From Cellvibrionales bacterium UBA1854 (GTDB lineage Bacteria > Pseudomonadota > Gammaproteobacteria > Pseudomonadales > Porticoccaceae): DNA of 25,252 nt. Positions 7,574 to 14,409 of the stretch are shown here, one piece after another. Both the position numbers and the translations under genes were made by a program. Numbering within the stretch: the stretch's first letter is position 1; every line of letters begins with the position of its first letter. The DNA lies in assembly GCA_002338445.1 (NCBI GenBank), contig DDII01000038.1:30828-56079 (forward strand), given 5' to 3'. The notes beneath the pieces are model-generated. The model did no database searches and was not told the DNA's origin. It saw only the letters and a list, made by a program, of their open reading frames with translations.

Positions 7574-9664
7574 CTAAGCCTGGACATATTCTTGACTTTT
7601 ACCAATCCACCTCTCAATTAAGTGCTCAACTAACTCGGGATTGTTGTCTATTAACTGATCTGCAAGTACTTTTATCTCAGACATTAAATAAGCATCTCTC
7701 GATAAATCAGCGATCCTAAAATGCATGGATCCTGTTTGTCGCACTCCCAGAACTTCCCCAGGACCCCGAAGTTCTAAATCTTTTTCGGCTATCTTGAAAC
7801 CATCATTTGTGTTGCGCATCATTCTTAGGCGCTCTTTCCCTGCATGTGAAAGAGGTGCATTATATAACAGCACGCAATGGCTTTGATCTGCGCCGCGTCC
7901 CACCCTACCCCTCAATTGGTGCAGTTGAGAGAGTCCCAAACGTTCTGAATTTTCAACAATAATTAGGCTAGCGTTCGGGATATCCACACCTACTTCTATT
8001 ACAGTTGTTGCGACTAACAAGTTAATTTTTTTGTCTCTAAAATTATTCATAACATTAATTTTCTCGTCTGCTTTTAGTCGGCCATGTACCAGGCCAATAT
8101 CTAGCCCTGGGAGCAATAATTTAAGTTCATTTGCTATAACCTCAGCAGCCTGAATTGCAATTGATTCTGATTCTTCGATTAGTGTACAAACCCAATATGC
8201 CTGACGACCTGAGACGCACGCAGCCGCAACGCGTTTGATAACCTCAGCGCGGCGTGATGAGTCTACAACGGTTGTCTCAATTCGTTTCCGTCCGATGGGG
8301 AGCTCGTCGATGACCGAAAAATCAAGATTGGTATATAAACTCATCGCTAGTGTCCTCGGTATGGGTGTTGCAGTCATGATTAGTTGGTGAGGCAATTGCT
8401 TGAGGGTTTGTCCAGTAACGTCAGAAGACACTCCTTTTTTATTCAGGGCTAGTCTTTGGTGGACCCCAAATCTATGTTGTTCATCGATTATGGACAAGCC
8501 AAGGGAAAAAAATTTTACTTTCTCCTGGAAAAGCGCATGGGTCCCTATTACCATTTTTGCAGAGCCATCAGCGATAGAATTGAGTTGATAATCTCTTGCT
8601 TTACCTTTTAATTTCCCTGAGAGCCATGCTATTTTGATTCCTAAAGGTTTAAACCAATTTTCAAAATTTAGCCGATGTTGTGCGGATAATAGTTCAGTAG
8701 GTGCCATTAATGCTGTCTGTTGTCCATTTGCGATAGCTTGCAAAGCAGCTAGAGCAGATACAATAGTCTTTCCTGAGCCCACATCTCCTTGAAGAAGCCT
8801 GAGCATTGGAGTGGGCTTTGTCATGTCATGGCTTATCTCCGCGCTAGCTTTTAGTTGTGCGGGAGTAAGTTTAAATGATAACTGTGCCAGAAATTTATCT
8901 CTTTGTTCTAACTTTTCAACTAAAGACGTTGCGGGATGCCGCTGAATCTTTTGTCGAAGTTGGAGTAGGCTCAACTGATGCGAGACTAATTCCTCACAAA
9001 TCAGCCTTCGCTGAGCTAGGTGCCTACCCGTCGCGAGAATATGCAGTTCCGTGGTAACAGGAGGATTATGAAGAAATTTTAAAGCGGTAATCAGCGAGTA
9101 TTCCTTTACTGCATAAGATGGGAGTAATTCAATTAAAGAGTTATTGTCTAATTCTGCAAGTGCCAGAGCGCATAAACGTCGAATACGAGTTTGAGTAATA
9201 CCGTCCCCCGTCGGATAGACAGGAGTGAATTTATCATCCAGGGCGATTGGGAAATCATCTGAAATTACTGTGTACTCAGGATGGTATAATTCGGATCCTG
9301 AGGATCCCCTTCGTATTTCTCCGAAACAGCGCAGTTTAGTGCCTATGCGCAATTTCCTTTGTTGCGACCAAGTGAAATGGTAAAATCTTACGGTGACGAT
9401 CCCAGTATTGTCCTGAAGTTTACATACAAGGCTGCGCCTCCTTCCGAAAACGACGTCGCAAGCTTTTATGGTACCTTCAATTACCGCACTGGTGAGTGGT
9501 TGAAGGCTTCCAATTGGCGATATCTTGGTCTTATCTACATAGCGAAGAGGGAGATGAAAAACTAAATCTTGAATTGTCTCAATACGAAGTTTCTTCAGTT
9601 TTTCAGCGAGTTGTGGGCCGACACCCCGTAAATTTTGAACACTTACCTTGTGTAGATTCTGCAT
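7574..9664 (-). CDS. recG: ATP-dependent DNA helicase RecG
   Basis: Branch-migrating helicase that regresses stalled replication forks and processes recombination intermediates and R-loops. The 696-residue protein is full length. The first 200 residues form the wedge/OB-type DNA-binding region. Helicase motifs follow: Walker A GDVGSGKT (293-300), APTELLSAQH, the Walker B form DEQHRFG (394-400), TATPIPRT, and the late motifs with IEVGVDIPNA and QLRGRVGRG typical of RecG. The ATG at 9664 is preceded by a weak GGGA site. It stands alone rather than following spoT directly, being separated from the spoT-ridA block by an oppositely oriented SDR gene. A consensus -10 box is present upstream. Confidence 0.98.
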   Translation of the reverse strand: MQNLHKVSVQNLRGVGPQLAEKLKKLRIETIQDLVFHLPLRYVDKTKISPIGSLQPLTSAVIEGTIKACDVVFGRRRSLVCKLQDNTGIVTVRFYHFTWSQQRKLRIGTKLRCFGEIRRGSSGSELYHPEYTVISDDFPIALDDKFTPVYPTGDGITQTRIRRLCALALAELDNNSLIELLPSYAVKEYSLITALKFLHNPPVTTELHILATGRHLAQRRLICEELVSHQLSLLQLRQKIQRHPATSLVEKLEQRDKFLAQLSFKLTPAQLKASAEISHDMTKPTPMLRLLQGDVGSGKTIVSALAALQAIANGQQTALMAPTELLSAQHRLNFENWFKPLGIKIAWLSGKLKGKARDYQLNSIADGSAKMVIGTHALFQEKVKFFSLGLSIIDEQHRFGVHQRLALNKKGVSSDVTGQTLKQLPHQLIMTATPIPRTLAMSLYTNLDFSVIDELPIGRKRIETTVVDSSRRAEVIKRVAAACVSGRQAYWVCTLIEESESIAIQAAEVIANELKLLLPGLDIGLVHGRLKADEKINVMNNFRDKKINLLVATTVIEVGVDIPNASLIIVENSERLGLSQLHQLRGRVGRGADQSHCVLLYNAPLSHAGKERLRMMRNTNDGFKIAEKDLELRGPGEVLGVRQTGSMHFRIADLSRDAYLMSEIKVLADQLIDNNPELVEHLIERWIGKSQEYVQA

Positions 9665-9697
9665 TTCCCAATCTCATCAGTCGATGCTTGCATTGAC

Positions 9698-9703
9698 ATT
9701 ATA
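9698..9703 (-). promoter_or_regulatory. Perfect -10 box (TATAAT) upstream of recG
   Basis: TATAAT on the minus strand lies about 33 bases before the recG ATG. No good -35 element is seen at the expected distance. The same bases partly coincide with a perfect TTGACA on the plus strand (9693-9698), but that box has no -10 partner at normal spacing for the divergent SDR gene. Confidence 0.4.
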
Positions 9704-9764
9704 TGTAGTCCTTAATGGGCACGTCGTTGATAATAGCTAATAAGCTTCAAGTAAGGAAATTCAC

Positions 9765-10613
9765 GTGAGAATATTGATAGCTGGTTGCGGAGACTTGGGT
9801 AAGCGCACTGCACTTTTGCTTGGACCAGAGCATACCTGCTTTGGGCTCAATCGTAGGCCGAGTCAATTACCCAGTACGATCGTGCCTATTTCTGCCGATG
9901 TGACCAATCTGTCGGATATGAATAGGGTTTTAGAGGAATATTTTGATGCTATCGTGGTAACAGTTACCCCTGGGGCATTTTGTGAGTCAGCCTATAAAGA
10001 GTCTTATGTTGCAGCGGCGAAGACCCTAAAAAGTGCAGTGAGTTTAGCAAGTCATCCGCCCAAGCTCATTATATGGACCTCTAGCACACGCGTATATGGG
10101 GATCATGGCGGGGCATGGGTTGACGAAGACAGTTGCTTTTCCGATCAGGACTTTGCGGGGAAATTGCTTTTTGAGGCCGAAATAATCATATCTGAATTAT
10201 CATGCAAGCATGTGGTGGTTAGGTTCTCTGGAATCTATGGTCCCGGAAGGAGAAGTCTTTTAAACCAAATACTTTCAGGCAGTGGCCGGGTTCAATTCCC
10301 TGAAAAATGGACTAACAGGATTCATAGTGAGGATTGTGCTGCAGTTTTTCTCCATCTAATTGGAAAATATTTTGGTGGCGAGTATCTGTATCCTTTGTAC
10401 ATAGCCAGTGATTGCGAGCCAGTCACACAAAAAGTCTTTTATGAGTTTTTTGAAAAAGAGCTGGACATCAATTTTCAAACGCTTCAAGAAGGCTCAGCTA
10501 TAAAATACAAGATTGCTCGTCGTTGCAATAACCGGAGGCTGCTGGAAAGCGGATTTTGCTTCAAATATCCCACATTCCGGGAAGGCTACCGAGCTTTGAT
10601 AAAAGAAGCTTAG
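9765..10613 (+). CDS. NAD(P)-binding SDR-fold protein, YeeZ-like epimerase/dehydratase family
   Basis: Extended or atypical short-chain dehydrogenase-like protein of 282 residues; substrate unknown. It has the N-terminal Rossmann motif GCGDLG (7-12), the strand and loop WTSSTRVYG (104-112), RFSGIYGPGR (153-162) and RIHSEDCA, which is typical of the nucleoside-diphosphate-sugar epimerase-related branch that includes E. coli YeeZ. The usual YxxxK catalytic tyrosine is not evident: Lys133 is preceded four residues earlier by Asp129, with Phe at 130. This argues for a non-classical or non-catalytic role. GTG start with AAGGA nine bases upstream. It is divergent from recG and converges with ridA, the two coding regions overlapping by four bases. 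No operon partner helps define the function. Confidence 0.8.
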   Translation: MRILIAGCGDLGKRTALLLGPEHTCFGLNRRPSQLPSTIVPISADVTNLSDMNRVLEEYFDAIVVTVTPGAFCESAYKESYVAAAKTLKSAVSLASHPPKLIIWTSSTRVYGDHGGAWVDEDSCFSDQDFAGKLLFEAEIIISELSCKHVVVRFSGIYGPGRRSLLNQILSGSGRVQFPEKWTNRIHSEDCAAVFLHLIGKYFGGEYLYPLYIASDCEPVTQKVFYEFFEKELDINFQTLQEGSAIKYKIARRCNNRRLLESGFCFKYPTFREGYRALIKEA

Positions 10614-10993
10614 ATAACCATAACTCCATCCATTTCAACTGCTGCGTCCAAGGGTAATGAAGCTACCCCAATTGCGGCTCGCGCTGGATAAGGCTTTGTA
10701 AAATAATTTTCCATTACCTTATTAACAATTGCAAAATTATCCAGATTTGTGAGGAAGACATTTAGTTTAACTAAACAATTTAAATCTCCCCCAGCGGCAT
10801 GGCATACGGCGTTAAGATTTTCAAGAACCTGACAAATTTGATTTTCGATATCGGTCTCAATGAGCTTCATAGTTTTTGGATTGATGGGGATTTGCCCAGA
10901 GAGGTACACAGTATTATTCACTTTTATTGCTTGCGAGTATGTTCCGATTGCATCAGGCGCATTATCTGTTTTAATTATGGCTCTATTTGTCAC
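10610..10993 (-). CDS. ridA: RidA / YjgF family enamine-imine deaminase
   Basis: Hydrolyses reactive 2-aminoacrylate and related imines released by PLP-dependent dehydratases, protecting PLP enzymes; trimeric and cytosolic in the family. The 127 residues match the family length. Visible features are the N-terminal DNAPDAIGTYSQA, the SGQIPINPKT strand (32-41), the conserved arginine in PARAAI (near residue 104) that binds the substrate carboxylate, and the C-terminal VEMDGV with the conserved glutamate. Start GTG at 10993 is supported by alignment with E. coli RidA and a GGAG site 11 bases upstream; an intervening ATG is out of frame and stops after three codons. It follows spoT by 29 bases, the same order as in Pseudomonas, so it is probably the last gene of rpoZ-spoT-ridA. 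Confidence 0.93.
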   Translation of the reverse strand: MTNRAIIKTDNAPDAIGTYSQAIKVNNTVYLSGQIPINPKTMKLIETDIENQICQVLENLNAVCHAAGGDLNCLVKLNVFLTNLDNFAIVNKVMENYFTKPYPARAAIGVASLPLDAAVEMDGVMVI

Positions 10994-11022
10994 GGTGACA
11001 TGTTCTCCAAAAATATTGTATT

Positions 11023-13134
11023 CTAGTTTCTAACACGATAAACCCGTCGGACAGGGGCAAGGGCTCGTACTCTACGCATGATATCGGCAAGGTGGGAGCG
11101 ATCACGCACAGAGATTACAATATCAACTACGCTGGTGAAAGCATCTTTTTCTAAAGTGCTTATTTTTTCTATAGTTGCGTCTTTTTCAGTGATTCTCGAG
11201 GCGAGGGTTGCGATAAAACCTCGCTCAGGGGTTACCTCAACTTTCAACTCTACAGGAAATTGACCCTGGACGGTGTCTGACCAGGTCATTGGGGTACATT
11301 TCTCGGGATTTGATCTCAATTCAATAAGGTTTCGGCAAGATTCTAGATGCACCACAGCCCCTTTCCCGGGACTAAGGTGGCCAAGTATTGGATCTCCAGG
11401 GATCGGATGACAACATTTTCCATATTGAAGTAACAAGGCTTTTTGCCCACCAACTTCAAGTGGCAGCGGTGGTTTTCGGTTCCTATCTTTTGCTGGAGTT
11501 TTCTCTAGTGGCACAATCAGGTTTGCTATTGCAAGTGGTACTCTGTTTCCCAGTCCTATTTGATGCAAAATATACTTAAATGTGGAGGCACCCGAGCTTT
11601 GAAGGATGCGCTTTATTTCTGATTTTTTTAACTGATGATAGCTGGTCCCAAATCTGCTTAGTGCTTGATCAAGGAGTCGCTTACCGAGATTAACGGATTC
11701 GTCATGCTCTTGAGTCTTTAAAAAATGCCTTATTGCGCTACGAGCTTTAGCGGTAGCGACGAAGCTTAGCCAGTTAGGATTCGGTTGTGCACCCTCAGCG
11801 CTGATAATTTCAATCTTTTGCCCGCTCTGGAGTCCCTCTGACAGAGGCGTTAGCTGTCCATCAACCCTGCAGGCAATACAGCTATTTCCCAATGCTGTGT
11901 GCACGGAGTAAGCAAAGTCAACGGCGGTTGCGCCGGCTGGTAATTCTATGATTTCGCCCCTAGGTGTAAATACATATACCTCATCTGGAAATAAATCTGC
12001 TTTGACATTCTCCAAAAATTCAATTGAATTTCCTGCTTGTTTTTGCATGGCTAGAAGGCCTTGAATCCACCTCGATGCTCTACTTTGGCTTCCTTCTTTT
12101 CGACTGTTTCCAGCTTTGTATTCTCCATGCGCGGCGATTCCGTAATTTGCGATCATTTCCATCTCGGTAGTTCGTATTTGGACCTCAATTAGCACGCCAT
12201 GCATACCAACTACCACTGTGTGAAGTGACTGATAACCATTGGCTTTTGGTATTGCAATATAATCTTTAAATTCGCCTGGAACTGGCTTAAAAATGCTGTG
12301 CATCATCCCTAGAGCGCGGTAACAGTTGTCCACAGAATCAACCACCAATCTAAAAGCAAAAACGTCCATGATATCTCTGAATGCTTTCTTTTTATCCCGC
12401 ATTTTTAGGTAGATGCTCCAAAGATGCTTTTGGCGACCTTTGACGAGTGCATTGATAGACTCGTGCTCTAAACGATTTTCTATGGCCTGTCGGATTTCTA
12501 TAACGAAGGCTTTTCTATTTTGTCTCGCAGCCTCCGTTGCCTCCCGTAGTCTTTGGTGACGTAGTGGATACATTGCTGCAAAGCTGAGTTCTTCATATTC
12601 AATTCTTACGTGCTCTATACCTAGACGTTGTGCGATGGGAGCATAGATTTCCATTGTTTCTCGCGCAATTCGGCGACGTTTATCAGCTGAGAGAGTTCCC
12701 AGTGTGCGCATATTGTGCAGACGATCAGCGAGTTTAACCAAAACTACTCGAATATCTCGGGACATGGCAAGGGTCATCTTCTGAAAACTTTCTGCTTGTT
12801 GCTGTGCTCGCGACTCAAACTCAATTTCATTGAGCTTGCTTACGCCATCAACTAGATCAGCTACGGTTCTACCGAAACGACGAGAAATTTGTCCCTTGGT
12901 CACTCCAGTGTCCTCGATCACATCATGAAGCATTGCTGCCATAAGGCCCTCTGGATCCATATGCATATCTGCAAGTATGTTTGCCACCGCTAGCGGGTGA
13001 GTAATGTAGAGATCGCCTGTCTGTCGGACTTGTCCAGTGTGACTGCGTTCAGCGTACCGATAAGCTCGCTCAACTCTGCGAATATCAGGTTCACTAAGAT
13101 AAGTTAATTTTTCTGTAAGGCCGAGGAGCGCCAC
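11023..13134 (-). CDS. spoT: Bifunctional (p)ppGpp synthetase/hydrolase SpoT
   Basis: Controls the stringent-response alarmone by hydrolysing and, in the family, also making (p)ppGpp. The 703-residue protein has all Rel/Spo domains. The HD hydrolase domain carries THPLAVA with His46, HDVIEDTG with His70-Asp71, and KLADRLHN with Asp137. The synthetase domain has GRQKHLWSIYLKM (233-245), DYIAIPKANGYQSLHT (291-306) and EVQIRT (317-322). TGS spans about 386-447, the CxCH-type segment YGKCCHPIPGD is near 571-581, and a C-terminal ACT domain covers about 630-700. The intact HD motif says SpoT, not RelA. I chose GTG 13134 because AGGA lies eight bases before it; an ATG at 13139 is out of frame. It is 21 bases downstream of rpoZ and co-transcribed with it. 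Confidence 0.98.
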   Translation of the reverse strand: MALLGLTEKLTYLSEPDIRRVERAYRYAERSHTGQVRQTGDLYITHPLAVANILADMHMDPEGLMAAMLHDVIEDTGVTKGQISRRFGRTVADLVDGVSKLNEIEFESRAQQQAESFQKMTLAMSRDIRVVLVKLADRLHNMRTLGTLSADKRRRIARETMEIYAPIAQRLGIEHVRIEYEELSFAAMYPLRHQRLREATEAARQNRKAFVIEIRQAIENRLEHESINALVKGRQKHLWSIYLKMRDKKKAFRDIMDVFAFRLVVDSVDNCYRALGMMHSIFKPVPGEFKDYIAIPKANGYQSLHTVVVGMHGVLIEVQIRTTEMEMIANYGIAAHGEYKAGNSRKEGSQSRASRWIQGLLAMQKQAGNSIEFLENVKADLFPDEVYVFTPRGEIIELPAGATAVDFAYSVHTALGNSCIACRVDGQLTPLSEGLQSGQKIEIISAEGAQPNPNWLSFVATAKARSAIRHFLKTQEHDESVNLGKRLLDQALSRFGTSYHQLKKSEIKRILQSSGASTFKYILHQIGLGNRVPLAIANLIVPLEKTPAKDRNRKPPLPLEVGGQKALLLQYGKCCHPIPGDPILGHLSPGKGAVVHLESCRNLIELRSNPEKCTPMTWSDTVQGQFPVELKVEVTPERGFIATLASRITEKDATIEKISTLEKDAFTSVVDIVISVRDRSHLADIMRRVRALAPVRRVYRVRN

Positions 13135-13155
13135 ACCATGGATCCTAAGGAATCC

Positions 13156-13557
13156 CTAGGCAGGGGATTGCTCGTCTGAGCGAGGAAAATTTTCTCCGTC
13201 AACAACTGAATTTTCAACGGGGTCTGGGTCGTTGCCAGCCAGCGCTTCCAAAGCTGCGGCGATGGCTGCGTCTGCCTCTGCCTCAAGATCTGCCTCACTG
13301 GTGGACGAATCTGTAACAGCTTCAGCGACATCTTCATCTAAAGCAAAATTTTGTTTTACCGGGGATAGGATGCTTGCATCAACATGACCACAAGCTATTT
13401 CGCGGAGTGCTATCACTGTTGGTTTGTCATTCTCTTCTGGCACCAAAGCAGTACGACCTTCTACTGCTAATTGGCGGGCACGTTTCGAGCCGATCATTAC
13501 CAGTTCAAATCGGTTGTCTACATTTTCAAGACAGTCTTCAACAGTGATTCTGGCCAT
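13156..13557 (-). CDS. rpoZ: RNA polymerase omega subunit with long acidic C-terminal tail
   Basis: Small subunit that aids assembly of RNA polymerase by clamping beta-prime; in the family it also contributes to a ppGpp site, which fits its linkage to spoT. The N-terminus MARITVEDCLENVDNRFELVMI and the SKRARQL helix are canonical, and the conserved body ends near residue 72. The remaining 60 residues are an acidic, alanine-rich tail with about 18 Asp/Glu and a single Arg, making 133 residues compared with 91 in E. coli. GGAG lies before the ATG. It is followed after 21 bases by spoT and preceded by gmk 66 bases away, with a good promoter in between. The tail is probably disordered; its role is unknown. 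Confidence 0.95.
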   Translation of the reverse strand: MARITVEDCLENVDNRFELVMIGSKRARQLAVEGRTALVPEENDKPTVIALREIACGHVDASILSPVKQNFALDEDVAEAVTDSSTSEADLEAEADAAIAAALEALAGNDPDPVENSVVDGENFPRSDEQSPA

Positions 13558-13606
13558 GGAAACTCCGGGTACAATAAAATGATCGATCTTTTACTTTAAG
13601 AATGTA

Positions 13607-13635
13607 ACTATACAAGAGTGTGCCTAGTTCGACAA
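13607..13635 (-). promoter_or_regulatory. Putative sigma-70 promoter of rpoZ-spoT-ridA
   Basis: Minus-strand TTGTCG (13630-13635, 4 of 6) and TATAGT (13607-13612, 5 of 6) are separated by exactly 17 bases. The -35 box lies inside the last codons of gmk, and the start point would be near 13600, about 43 bases before the rpoZ ATG. It allows the alarmone genes to be expressed independently of gmk. Confidence 0.5.
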
Positions 13636-14247
13636 TAATTCTTGAGTTAAATTATAAAACGAGATGTTTGTTTTTATTAACGACCGGTCATTAAAACTTC
13701 CGGAAAGAAGTTGTTGAAGCTTTTCACACGCAATTTGGAAGTTGTCATTGATTATCACGTAGTCTGCGTCTCTCCAATGACTGATCTCTTTCCGTGCCTC
13801 AGCCATTCGTCTCTCAATTACTGCCACGGAATCTTTGCCGCGATCAAAAAGACGCTGTCGTAATACTTCCACTGAGGGAGGGAGGACAAAAATACTCACA
13901 CCGCCTTTGAATACTGAACGAACTTGGTTGGCCCCTTGCCAATCAAGTTCTAAGATTACATCGACACCACTACTAATCTTTGTTTCGACCCATTGTCGAG
14001 ATGTTCCATATAAATTTCCATGTACATTCGCCGATTCAAGAAATTCACCTTTAATCCGCATTTGTTCGAATTTTTCGTGAGTGACGAAGTGGTAGTGCGT
14101 CCCGTCAATTTCGCCGGCTCGAGGTCTCCGTGTGGTATGGGAAACCGATGTACAGACGTTTTTAAGCTGCGATACGGCCTTGTCGATAAGACTTGTTTTT
14201 CCGGCGCCGGAGGGAGCCGAGATTATAAAAAGTGAGCCACTTGACAT
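13624..14247 (-). CDS. gmk: Guanylate kinase
   Basis: Phosphorylates GMP to GDP with ATP, feeding the guanine nucleotide pool from which (p)ppGpp is made; cytoplasmic. The 207-residue protein has normal length. Motifs are the P-loop SAPSGAGKTSL (10-20), SHTTRRPRAGEIDGTHYHFV (37-56) with the GMP-binding arginines and tyrosine, and the lid and Walker B region ELDWQGANQVR around residue 100. Start ATG 14247 has no strong ribosome-binding site in the immediate upstream bases, but the N-terminus fits the family. It is first in the gmk-rpoZ-spoT-ridA run. In many relatives yicC lies directly upstream; here a TonB-dependent receptor gene intervenes. Confidence 0.97.
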   Translation of the reverse strand: MSSGSLFIISAPSGAGKTSLIDKAVSQLKNVCTSVSHTTRRPRAGEIDGTHYHFVTHEKFEQMRIKGEFLESANVHGNLYGTSRQWVETKISSGVDVILELDWQGANQVRSVFKGGVSIFVLPPSVEVLRQRLFDRGKDSVAVIERRMAEARKEISHWRDADYVIINDNFQIACEKLQQLLSGSFNDRSLIKTNISFYNLTQELLSN

Positions 14248-14290
14248 ACGTGCTTATTTTTCTCTGGTGATTCTTACAACAATAAAATAA

Positions 14291-14319
14291 AGTATACCGT
14301 AAGCGTTATTCCTTAACAG
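14291..14319 (-). promoter_or_regulatory. Candidate promoter of gmk
   Basis: Minus-strand TATACT (14291-14296, 5 of 6) is preceded at 17 bases by CTGTTA (14314-14319, 3 of 6). The start would be near 14285, about 38 bases before the gmk ATG. It lies beyond the hairpin that ends the TonB receptor gene, consistent with separate transcription. Confidence 0.38.
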
Positions 14320-14362
14320 GTTATCTGATCAAAAAAATTTGTAGGGAAAGACTAGAAATACT

Positions 14363-14388
14363 AGGGGCCTTTAACATGAAAGGCCCCT
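14363..14388 (-). terminator. Hairpin terminator downstream of the TonB-dependent receptor
   Basis: A perfect 10-base-pair GC-rich stem, AGGGGCCTTT pairing with AAAGGCCCCT, closes a six-base loop, 22 bases past the receptor stop codon. The following minus-strand bases (AGTATTTCTAGTC) are only moderately T-rich, so termination may be incomplete or factor-assisted. It insulates gmk from receptor transcription. Confidence 0.65.
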
Positions 14389-14409
14389 TCGATTTGTCTA
14401 AAGCATTAT

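Noticed and set aside
13104..13337. 77-codon frame overlapping rpoZ and the spoT start
   Set aside because: It lies out of frame within the acidic tail of rpoZ and the beginning of spoT, with no independent start signal or recognisable motif.
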